Shown here: piece after piece, positions 24,591 through 30,909 of the stretch
Position numbering within the stretch: position 1 is the first letter of the stretch
Layout: each line of letters starts with the position of its first letter
Source: Bacteroidota bacterium
GTDB taxonomy: Bacteria > Bacteroidota > Bacteroidia > Flavobacteriales > Weeksellaceae
Reading direction: 5' to 3'
Assembly: GCA_023387375.1 (NCBI GenBank)
Contig: JAEWIE010000014.1
Location: 1-64,000 of the forward strand
Length of the DNA stretch: 64,000 nt
Notes under the pieces: model-generated
Databases searched by the model: none
What the model was told of the DNA's origin: nothing
Seen by the model: the letters and a program-made list of their open reading frames with translations, nothing else
Made by a program: the position numbers and the translations under genes

Positions 24591-24892
24591 TTTGTCTTCG
24601 AAAAAAGAGATGTACTCTTCGTTAATCCGTCTTAACTCTCTTGACAGAATAAGAAACCAATCTTATTGAAGTAAAAGCCATCACCACATTTTGTCTATTT
24701 CACAATGTAAATACGATAATCACAAGAATAGAATTTTTTTCTCTTTTTCAAAAACGACTAAATAATGCAATTTTTTGGATTTTTGGAATTGCATTTAATT
24801 CATGCAATTCCTTCTTTCCCACCGCTATTGCGATCAATTAAGCACAATTCTTAAAACTAATTATTAATTTTAACATTTCTTTAACATGAGTT
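24591..24892. other. Gene-free region with a triple ATGCAATT repeat
   Basis: About 300 bases between the tRNA terminator and the lipoprotein promoter without a convincing gene. The first 170 bases show no structure I can support. The last part carries the repeat and palindrome listed at 24765-24811. Confidence 0.5.
24765..24811. promoter_or_regulatory. Palindromic repeat, candidate activator site upstream of the lipoprotein gene
   Basis: ATGCAATT at 24765-24772, AATTGCAT at 24787-24794 and ATGCAATT at 24802-24809. The last two belong to a perfect 10-bp inverted repeat (GGAATTGCAT 24785-24794, ATGCAATTCC 24802-24811). It lies about 80-110 bases upstream of a sigma-54-like promoter, where enhancer-binding proteins normally bind. 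Confidence 0.5.
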
Positions 24893-24908
24893 TGGCTTCT
24901 TACTTGTC
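24893..24908 (+). promoter_or_regulatory. Sigma-54-like promoter of the glycine-zipper lipoprotein gene
   Basis: TGGCTTCTTACTTGTC has GG at 24894-24895 and G at 24906 with sigma-54 spacing; the -12 element reads GT instead of GC. It lies 44 bases before the ATG. No TAnnTTTG box is seen nearby. Confidence 0.45.
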
Positions 24909-24951
24909 TATACTAGAATAGAATTATTATTCTAACTGAAAAATAGACGAA

Positions 24952-25485
24952 ATGAAAGCAATAGTAATATTAGGAGCCGCATCAGTTTTAATGCTGAGTG
25001 GATGTAAGAAAGACGAAACCACCGCTCAAAAATCTCTTGAGCAAGAGAAAATTGAATACCAAGCTCGTCAATTAGAAATCGAAAGACAAAAATTGGCTAT
25101 TGAAAAAGAGAAGATGGTATTCGAAAGAGCCAAAGATAGTATCGCTAAAGTAGAGTCTCAAAAACAGGCTTCAGCGTCAAAAGCGACACCAGTGAGAGAA
25201 AGAGTGGTAGAGAGAACGGTGTATAGAAACAACCCTTCTTCTAATTCTGGATCTTATGCCGGTGCAGCTGACAATGGAACGTACCAAGAAGCACCTCAAA
25301 GAAGAGGAATTAGTAAAGCTGCAAAAGGAACCATTATCGGTACCGTAGGGGGAGCTGCTGCAGGTGCTATTATCAGCAAAAAGAATAGAGGAGCTGGAGC
25401 TGTCGTCGGAGGTATTATTGGAGGTGCAACAGGTTACACCATTGGTAGAGCTCAAGATAGGAAAGATGGACGTGTAGTTCGTTAG
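24952..25485 (+). CDS. Glycine-zipper lipoprotein with coiled-coil segment
   Basis: A 177-residue lipoprotein. The lipobox LSGC puts the acylated Cys at 18; the following KKDE fits the flavobacterial surface-export signal (K followed by two acidic residues), so it may face outward. Residues 28-70 are a long charged helix rich in E, K and Q (LEIERQKLAIEKEK), probably a coiled coil. Residues 120-165 form a glycine zipper (GTIIGTVGGAAAGAIISKK, then GAVVGGIIGGATGYTIG), which usually inserts into membranes. The specific function is unknown. Envelope stress or envelope structure is plausible from its form and its promoter. Confidence 0.8.
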   Translation: MKAIVILGAASVLMLSGCKKDETTAQKSLEQEKIEYQARQLEIERQKLAIEKEKMVFERAKDSIAKVESQKQASASKATPVRERVVERTVYRNNPSSNSGSYAGAADNGTYQEAPQRRGISKAAKGTIIGTVGGAAAGAIISKKNRGAGAVVGGIIGGATGYTIGRAQDRKDGRVVR

Positions 25486-25519
25486 TGCTTCAAAAAAGAA
25501 CAAAATTTTCTATTATATA

Positions 25520-25557
25520 AACCGTCCGGAGTCTTGTGATTTCGGACGGTTGCTTTT
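25520..25557 (+). terminator. Terminator after the lipoprotein gene
   Basis: Perfect 9-bp stem aaccgtccg/cggacggtt (25520-25528 and 25543-25551) followed by gcttttt. Confidence 0.8.
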
Positions 25558-25577
25558 TGGGACTGCTACGCTATTTT

Positions 25578-25619
25578 ATAGGAAAATTGTGCGTAAAACA
25601 AAATAGGAAATTTTCCTAT
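25578..25619. promoter_or_regulatory. Candidate operator with three ATAGGAAA half-sites upstream of aroC
   Basis: ATAGGAAAATT at 25578-25588 and a 17-base palindrome ATAGGAAATTTTCCTAT at 25603-25619 give two direct and one inverted half-site. A first -7 box (TAAATTTG 25631-25638) lies 11 bases downstream, so a bound protein could control it. Confidence 0.45.
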
Positions 25620-25630
25620 CTTCAACCCAT

Positions 25631-25680
25631 TAAATTTGCGCTAAACCTTAGGTAAGCAGCCCGAACATTGCGTATATTTG
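25631..25680 (+). promoter_or_regulatory. Two tandem -7 boxes of the aroC operon
   Basis: TAAATTTG at 25631-25638 and TATATTTG at 25673-25680. The second is followed by TACT and the ATG at 25685, again the four-base spacer that predicts a leaderless transcript. Confidence 0.6.
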
Positions 25681-25684
25681 TACT

Positions 25685-26743
25685 ATGTTCACACTAGGTA
25701 ATTTTCTCACACTATCCACCTTTGGCGAAAGCCATGGACCGGCCTATGGAGGTATTTTAAGTAATTTTCCCGCAGGGGTCGAGCTAGACCTTTCTTCCAT
25801 CCAATATCAATTAGACCGAAGGAGACCTGGGCAAAGTAAACTCGTTACACAAAGAAAAGAAAGTGACACCGTTCAATTTCTTGGAGGAATCTTTGAGGGA
25901 AAAACGACGGGAACTCCGATTGGTTTTCTCGTGGAAAATGAAAATCAGAAAAGCAAAGATTACGACCATCTAAAAGAGAGTTATAGGCCTAGCCACGCAG
26001 ATTATACTTACGATAAGAAATTTGGATTACGTGACTACCGAGGAGGAGGAAAATCCTCGGCGAGAGAAACCCTCAACTGGGTTATCGCTGGGGCGATCGC
26101 GAGACACATTTTAAAAGGCGTGACTATAAACGCCTACGTTTCTTCCGTAGGCGATATATTTTGTGAAAAGCCTTATCAAGAACTTGACTTCTCCAAGACG
26201 GAGGACTTTGATGTTCGCTGTCCCGACAAAGACTCGGCAGAAAAAATGACGGCCAAAATCAAAGAAATAAAAAAACAGGGCGATACCATTGGAGGAACCA
26301 TAACTTGCGTGATTGAAAATGTTCCCGCAGGCCTAGGCGAACCTGTTTTCGGAAAGCTCCAAGCTGAGCTTGCGAAAGCAATGCTCAACATTAATGCAGC
26401 CAAAGGTTTTGAATATGGAAGTGGCTTCTGTGGAGCAAAAATGAAAGGAAGTGAACACAACGATTTGTTCAACGAGGATTTCACAACGAAAACCAACCTT
26501 TCGGGAGGAATTCAAGGAGGTATTTCTAATGGAATGCCGATCTACTTCCGGGTCGCTTTTAAACCTGTGGCCACACTTTTACAACCACAACCTAGCATTG
26601 ACCAAAATGGAAAGTCCGTGCAAGTAGAAGGAAGGGGAAGGCATGACGCGTGCGTGCTTCCTAGAGCTGTGCCTATTGTAGAAAATCTAGCCGCTTTTGT
26701 GCTAGCAGACTTATTATTAATTCAAAAAACTAGAAAATTTTAA
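25685..26743 (+). CDS. aroC: Chorismate synthase
   Basis: A 352-residue enzyme for the last shikimate pathway step, making chorismate from EPSP with reduced FMN. Family signatures are present: GESHGPAYGGIL near the N-terminus, RPSHADYTYDKKFG, RDYRGGGKSSARET and the C-terminal GRHDACVLPRAVPIVE. The gene starts a compact cluster with two thioredoxin-fold genes (gaps of 4 and 19 bases), probably one operon. It is preceded by tandem promoters and a palindromic element. Confidence 0.95.
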   Translation: MFTLGNFLTLSTFGESHGPAYGGILSNFPAGVELDLSSIQYQLDRRRPGQSKLVTQRKESDTVQFLGGIFEGKTTGTPIGFLVENENQKSKDYDHLKESYRPSHADYTYDKKFGLRDYRGGGKSSARETLNWVIAGAIARHILKGVTINAYVSSVGDIFCEKPYQELDFSKTEDFDVRCPDKDSAEKMTAKIKEIKKQGDTIGGTITCVIENVPAGLGEPVFGKLQAELAKAMLNINAAKGFEYGSGFCGAKMKGSEHNDLFNEDFTTKTNLSGGIQGGISNGMPIYFRVAFKPVATLLQPQPSIDQNGKSVQVEGRGRHDACVLPRAVPIVENLAAFVLADLLLIQKTRKF

Positions 26744-26747
26744 TACC

Positions 26748-27320
26748 ATGAACAACGTAAAATCTTATTGGGACAAATCCATTAGTCTTGAACAGTACCT
26801 AAAGGTAAATCATGAACGAATTGAAAATCCAACGAATGAGCAGGATGCCTCCTTCAAGGAATATTATGAACTCGGAGCCCAGCGAATGGCGCGAGCGCTT
26901 AAAACGTTCAAAAAGGATGAAGCTTTAGCCGAAAAATTGAAATCAAAAAATTTCGACGGAAAAATTCTTATCATTTCTGAACCTTGGTGTGGAGATGCTA
27001 GCGCGACCGTGCCTGTGATCCATGAATTTTTTAAAGGCTCAAATGAGGTGAAAATTTTTCTTCGCGACAGTGACACTTCGTTAATTGATCAGTACCTAAC
27101 GAATGGAACTCAATCGATCCCGATTGCCCTAATCCTAAATAAAGACTATGAGGTTATAGCCCACTGGGGACCTCGACCTAAACATGGATTCGAACTATTA
27201 AAAAAATTCAAAGAAAATCCAGAAGCCTATTCAAGGGACGACTTTCACAATGATCTGCAAGTTTATTATGCAAAGAACAAAGGAAAAGACGCGCTCGAGG
27301 AACTTCTCGATTTAATTTAA
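26748..27320 (+). CDS. Thioredoxin-9 family protein with a single active-site cysteine
   Basis: A 190-residue thioredoxin-fold protein. The active-site region reads SEPWCGDASATVP, the WCGDA variant of the Thioredoxin_9 family, so the second Cys of the CxxC pair is replaced by Ala. The cis-proline region QSIPIALIL is present. It is cytoplasmic (no signal peptide). Role unknown; a monothiol reaction or bacilliredoxin-like chemistry is possible. It begins four bases after aroC. Confidence 0.82.
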   Translation: MNNVKSYWDKSISLEQYLKVNHERIENPTNEQDASFKEYYELGAQRMARALKTFKKDEALAEKLKSKNFDGKILIISEPWCGDASATVPVIHEFFKGSNEVKIFLRDSDTSLIDQYLTNGTQSIPIALILNKDYEVIAHWGPRPKHGFELLKKFKENPEAYSRDDFHNDLQVYYAKNKGKDALEELLDLI

Positions 27321-27339
27321 ATCCACAAACAAAATTGCA

Positions 27340-27870
27340 GTGAAAAAGAATTTGATTTACATTGTACTCTTAGCTGTTTTAGGTATTATCGCATTTGTAC
27401 CTGGAGTAAAAGAAATATTTATGCCCGTCGCTGAAATCGAAGAGGCGGTCAAAGTAAATGACGAAGACTATGACATTGTCCTCGAAGGACTCAATACCCC
27501 CGATGCAAATCTTAAAGATTTCAAGGGCAAAAAGCTCCTTTTTCTTAACTTCTGGGGAACTTGGTGTGCACCTTGTAGAGAAGAATGGCCTACCATTGAA
27601 GCGCTCTACAAAAACCGTAAAGACGAAATGGATTTTGTTCTTATCGCGATGCTCGACGAAAAAGAAGCCGTTTTAAAATTCATGGAAGAAAATGGATATA
27701 CCGCGCCAGTGTACTTAGCCAAAAGTCCCATAACGGGCAAAATACTTCCCAAGGTTTATCCTACCACTTTCATCCTTGATAAAACAGGACGAATCTTGCA
27801 AAAAGAAACGGCAACCAAAGATTGGAACAGTGAGGAGTCCAATAAATTCATTGACAATATGCTAAAGTAA
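27340..27870 (+). CDS. TlpA-like membrane-anchored thiol-disulfide oxidoreductase
   Basis: A 176-residue protein with an N-terminal membrane anchor (LIYIVLLAVLGIIAFVPG) and a periplasmic thioredoxin domain. The redox motif is WGTWCAPCREE, with Cys76 and Cys79, and the cis-proline lies in VYPTTFIL. TlpA/ResA proteins reduce disulfides in apocytochromes or other exported proteins. The start is GTG at 27340; no ATG fits before the anchor. Last gene of the aroC cluster. Confidence 0.87.
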   Translation: MKKNLIYIVLLAVLGIIAFVPGVKEIFMPVAEIEEAVKVNDEDYDIVLEGLNTPDANLKDFKGKKLLFLNFWGTWCAPCREEWPTIEALYKNRKDEMDFVLIAMLDEKEAVLKFMEENGYTAPVYLAKSPITGKILPKVYPTTFILDKTGRILQKETATKDWNSEESNKFIDNMLK

Positions 27871-27902
27871 TTTGTTGGAGATTTGATTCGTAATTAGCAT
27901 TA

Positions 27903-27918
27903 TGGAATGCATTTTGCA
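27903..27918 (+). promoter_or_regulatory. Sigma-54 promoter (-24/-12) of the YkvA-like gene
   Basis: TGGAATGCATTTTGCA has GG at 27904-27905 and GC at 27916-27917 with exact 12-base spacing and TTGCA at -12. It lies 24 bases before the ATG at 27943. This is the best sigma-54 match in the window. Confidence 0.6.
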
Positions 27919-27942
27919 ATTAAATTAACCTAACAACACAAA

Positions 27943-28281
27943 ATGAAATATTCGAAAATTGCACTTATCAAGGAAGCCATTAAGCATAAGGGTTTCCTAC
28001 AAAAAGTTCCAGTTATTTGGCGTATGGTTAAACTATGGAGAAAAGGAGTTTATCAGACCAAAGCGATTGATTTAATCATTCCACTTTTAGGACTACTCTA
28101 TGTGATTTCTCCTATTGATCTTATTCCAGAAATAGCAGTACCTGTCATCGGATCGTTAGACGATTTGGCTGTACTAGCCCTCATTATTCCTAAATTAATT
28201 AAAGAAATAGATAAGTTTTTACTTTGGGAAGCCATGCAGAAAGAAGGAATCACGACGATTGATATTGAAGCGCAGAGCTAG
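27943..28281 (+). CDS. YkvA family protein (DUF1232)
   Basis: A 112-residue protein of the DUF1232 family. The core LIPLLGLLYVISPIDLIPEIAVP with the SPIDLIPE motif and GSLDDLAVLALIIPKL gives two hydrophobic helices, suggesting a small membrane protein. The function is unknown in all members. The gene stands alone between the aroC cluster and miaA, with a sigma-54-type promoter upstream and a strong terminator downstream. Confidence 0.85.
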   Translation: MKYSKIALIKEAIKHKGFLQKVPVIWRMVKLWRKGVYQTKAIDLIIPLLGLLYVISPIDLIPEIAVPVIGSLDDLAVLALIIPKLIKEIDKFLLWEAMQKEGITTIDIEAQS

Positions 28282-28305
28282 AACTAAGCAAACAAAACAG
28301 AAATT

Positions 28306-28334
28306 AAACCGGCGAGTTTTCGTCGGTTTTTTTT
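28306..28334 (+). terminator. Terminator after the YkvA-like gene
   Basis: Ten-bp stem aaaccggcga/tcgtcggttt (28306-28315 and 28320-28329, one G-T pair) with eight T. It ends directly before the ATG at 28335. Confidence 0.88.
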
Positions 28335-28349
28335 ATGCAAATTTTTCCT

Positions 28350-28357
28350 CAAATTTA
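28350..28357 (+). promoter_or_regulatory. -7-like box CAAATTTA of miaA
   Basis: Two mismatches to TAnnTTTG but with the recurrent four-base spacer (CGCC) before the GTG at 28362. Weak alone; supported by the pattern at other genes. Confidence 0.35.
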
Positions 28358-28361
28358 CGCC

Positions 28362-29294
28362 GTGAATACTTTACTCTCCATAGTTGGAACCACGGGAATT
28401 GGGAAGACAAAACTTTCCATTGATTTAGCGAACGAGCTGAAAACAGAGATCTTCTCCTGTGACTCTCGTCAATTTTACAAGGAAATGCCCATCGGTACAG
28501 CAGCGCCCTCGAAGGAAGAACTAATGCAGGCTACTCACCATTTTATTGGACAGAGGTCTGTGTCTGAGCCCTACTCAATTGGTCAGTACGAGCATGATGC
28601 TTTAGAAGGGTTAGAAAATTCATTTAAGAAATTTCCAATTCTTATCCTTGTTGGAGGCAGCATGATGTATGAAAAAGCGGTGTTGGAAGGCCTTCATCCT
28701 CTTCCCATGGCCGATGGCGTAAACCAAGAAAAACTGGCAGCTTTGTGGCAAGACCAAGGGTTAGAGGCTCTTCAGAAATTACTTTTAGAGCTCGATCCAC
28801 TCTATTCTAGTCAAGTGGATCTTCAAAATCCACGCAGGCTACTTCGTGCGATTGATATTATCTGGCAAACCGGATCCCCTTACTCTACTCTTTTACAAGA
28901 ATCAAAAGAGGCGCGCTTTTTTAACTCGATTCGAATTGGTATCAAAGCGCCTCGAGAACTAATATATGAGCGGATTAACCAGAGGGTGGATTCCATGATG
29001 GAAAAAGGGCTTCTGGAAGAAGTAAAATCTTTATTGCCTTACAAAGACTATCCCGCCTTACAGACCGTGGGATACAGTGAACTTTTTCAGTATTTTGAAA
29101 ACTTATGCACTTTAGAAACCGCCATAGAAGAAATTAAGAAAAACTCGAGGCGCTTTGCAAAGCGTCAACTCACTTGGTATCGCAAGGAGAATGACATTTT
29201 CTGGGTGGATCACACCCATGCCTTCGAGCAAAGCATGCAGTATTTGAAAACCCATCCTTTAGATCCTTTAAAAGCACCTCTCCAAAACGATTGA
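28362..29294 (+). CDS. miaA: tRNA dimethylallyltransferase
   Basis: A 310-residue enzyme that prenylates A37 in tRNAs reading UNN codons. The P-loop GTTGIGKTKLS is close to the N-terminus, followed by SCDSRQFYKEMPIGTAAPS and HHFIG, then the YERINQRVDSMM and RRFAKRQLTWYRK segments typical of MiaA. The ATG at 28335 gives nine more residues but sits at the end of the previous terminator; the GTG at 28362 begins right at the conserved domain. The start remains uncertain. Confidence 0.9.
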   Translation: MNTLLSIVGTTGIGKTKLSIDLANELKTEIFSCDSRQFYKEMPIGTAAPSKEELMQATHHFIGQRSVSEPYSIGQYEHDALEGLENSFKKFPILILVGGSMMYEKAVLEGLHPLPMADGVNQEKLAALWQDQGLEALQKLLLELDPLYSSQVDLQNPRRLLRAIDIIWQTGSPYSTLLQESKEARFFNSIRIGIKAPRELIYERINQRVDSMMEKGLLEEVKSLLPYKDYPALQTVGYSELFQYFENLCTLETAIEEIKKNSRRFAKRQLTWYRKENDIFWVDHTHAFEQSMQYLKTHPLDPLKAPLQND

Positions 29295-29342
29295 GTAAAA
29301 GATCGCATCCTGCAAGTCCATGCATTATTGGAAAAAATTCAG

Positions 29343-29350
29343 TATTTTTG
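29343..29350 (+). promoter_or_regulatory. -7 box TATTTTTG of the thioredoxin-family gene
   Basis: A perfect TAnnTTTG box 34 bases before the ATG at 29385. Confidence 0.55.
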
Positions 29351-29384
29351 ACTTTCAAATTTACCACTAAAACACACTTTTGCC

Positions 29385-29942
29385 ATGGCAGATACCCCTT
29401 CAAATATGCTCCCTTTAGGAACCAAAGCTCCTTACTTCGAACTTCCTAATCCATCCGCACAAGGAGAAATCCAAAGCCTTGAGCAGCTTAAAGGTGAAAA
29501 AGGAACCCTTGTTGTTTTCATGTGCAACCACTGTCCTTTTGTACTACACATTATTGACAAGCTAACAGAACTCTATGAAGATTATCAGGGACATGGAATC
29601 GAGTTCATTGGTATTAATGCGAACAATCCTGAAAAATACCCGGCAGATTCGCCAGAAAAAATGATTGAATTCCAGATTGATCGCCGATTTGATTTCCCTT
29701 ATTTGTTTGATGAAAGTCAATCGGTTGCCAAAGCGTATGATGCAGCCTGTACTCCAGACTTCTTCTTTTTTGATGAAAAATTAGATCTCATTTACCGCGG
29801 ACAAATGGACGATTCTAGACCTGGAAACAACAAAGAAATCACGGGCGAAGATTTAATCGTTGCCTTTGAAAACCTACTTGCAGGTGCCCCTCAAGAAGAG
29901 TTTCAAAAACCAAGCTTAGGGTGTGGGATCAAGTGGAAGTAA
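29385..29942 (+). CDS. Thioredoxin-family / AhpC-TSA-like protein
   Basis: A 185-residue thioredoxin-fold protein without signal peptide. It starts with a redoxin-type G-T-K-A-P-Y-F-E-L segment; the redox motif is FMCNHCPFV (CxxC), followed by the family segment GIEFIGINANNPEKYP and CTPDFFFFDE. This combination is the common bacterial thioredoxin-family protein related to alkyl hydroperoxide reductases; the substrate is unknown. The end contains SLGCGIKWK, a third conserved Cys in this group. Confidence 0.82.
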   Translation: MADTPSNMLPLGTKAPYFELPNPSAQGEIQSLEQLKGEKGTLVVFMCNHCPFVLHIIDKLTELYEDYQGHGIEFIGINANNPEKYPADSPEKMIEFQIDRRFDFPYLFDESQSVAKAYDAACTPDFFFFDEKLDLIYRGQMDDSRPGNNKEITGEDLIVAFENLLAGAPQEEFQKPSLGCGIKWK

Positions 29943-29987
29943 GAACTCCATTCGATCTTCAAACTTTCAATCTTTTAGAGCTTTCTC

Positions 29988-30620
29988 TTAGAAATAGGGA
30001 TTATACTGTTTTTCAAACCCAATGGTAGTGGACGGGCCGTGTCCACAATAAACGATCGTGTCCGAATCTAAGGTGAAAAGCTTATGAGTAATACTATTTA
30101 GAAGTGTTTGATGATCGCCCTTATAGAGATCCGTACGACCAATACTTCCTTGAAACAGCACATCTCCACTTAAAATAGACTTATTTTCTTTTGAGTAAAA
30201 CGCGACATGTCCGGGAGAATGTCCGGGTAAATGAAGCACCTCAAAGGAAACTTTGTTTAACTCCAAAACGTCCCCTTCGTTCAGCTCTTTTGTTTCTCCC
30301 TGAAAGGCTTCAAACTCAAACCCAAATCTTCTTGCATCCAAAGGATTTCTTGCAAGTATTTCTCGCTCTAGACCGTGTATGTATACTGGCACCTGATATC
30401 GATCCACGCAGGTTTGAAGACCAAGCACATGGTCAATGTGCGCATGTGTCAAAAGCACAGCCTCGACCTTAAGATTTTGCGACTCTATATACTCAAATAA
30501 CCTTTCCGTCTCTATTTGGTTACTATTTCCTGGATCTACAATCCATGCATTCGATTCCGAAGACACCACATAGGTATTTTCTGAAAATGGGTTAAATGAG
30601 AAAGGCTCTATAGTCAACAT
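29988..30620 (-). CDS. MBL-fold metallo-hydrolase (glyoxalase II-like)
   Basis: A 210-residue metallo-beta-lactamase-fold protein. The metal motif is THAHIDHVLG (HxHxDH), followed by LPGHSPGH, SGDVLFQGSIGRTD and YCGHGPSTTI, the layout of small hydroxyacylglutathione hydrolase-like proteins. The frame opens at TTG 30641; the ATG at 30620 (MLTIEPFSFNPFSENTYVV) fits the family start. Substrate not determined. Convergent with the thioredoxin-family gene, with about 45 bases between. Confidence 0.85.
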   Translation of the reverse strand: MLTIEPFSFNPFSENTYVVSSESNAWIVDPGNSNQIETERLFEYIESQNLKVEAVLLTHAHIDHVLGLQTCVDRYQVPVYIHGLEREILARNPLDARRFGFEFEAFQGETKELNEGDVLELNKVSFEVLHLPGHSPGHVAFYSKENKSILSGDVLFQGSIGRTDLYKGDHQTLLNSITHKLFTLDSDTIVYCGHGPSTTIGFEKQYNPYF

Positions 30621-30814
30621 AGGTTTTGAATTGATCTTCAAAACTACTCAAATTTTCCTTACTAGCCTTAAGTAAAGGCTCATTTACTACATCAATTCAA
30701 CTCACTATCGTACATGCGGTAGGGGTAAACAGCTATGCAACAAATTCAACCATAAACAATAGAAATACAAAAGTGAAGCTCAAAGATCATCAAACATTAA
30801 GGTCATAGAACATG

Positions 30815-30828
30815 TTAACAAATGTTAA
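30815..30828. promoter_or_regulatory. Palindrome / direct repeat upstream of the TonB receptor
   Basis: TTAACA-AA-TGTTAA is a perfect inverted repeat; at the same time TGTTAA occurs twice with a 10-base period (30813 and 30823). It lies about 45 bases upstream of the -7 box at 30873. It could be an operator or a PhoB-type direct repeat. Confidence 0.4.
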
Positions 30829-30872
30829 TGATTTGGTAATTCTAATTTAACGCTCAAGGTGGGTTTTAGAGT

Positions 30873-30880
30873 TAGTTTTG
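30873..30880 (+). promoter_or_regulatory. -7 box TAGTTTTG of the TonB receptor gene
   Basis: A perfect TAnnTTTG box 29 bases before the ATG at 30910. It falls inside the upstream extension of the reading frame (GTG 30859), which argues for the later start. Confidence 0.6.
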
Positions 30881-30909
30881 CGCAAGATAAAAATTTGAAA
30901 AATAGAACC

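Noticed and set aside
24474..24600. tRNA-Cys as integration site of a mobile element
   Set aside because: No integrase, no direct repeat of the tRNA 3' end and no change in gene content nearby.
26176..26496. Open frame antisense to aroC
   Set aside because: Its translation has no recognisable domain, and it lies fully inside a conserved gene on the other strand; similar antisense frames in ftsY, OmpA and metH were left out for the same reason.
30859..30909. GTG start of the TonB receptor 17 codons upstream
   Set aside because: It would place charged residues before the signal peptide, and the -7 box lies inside the extension.
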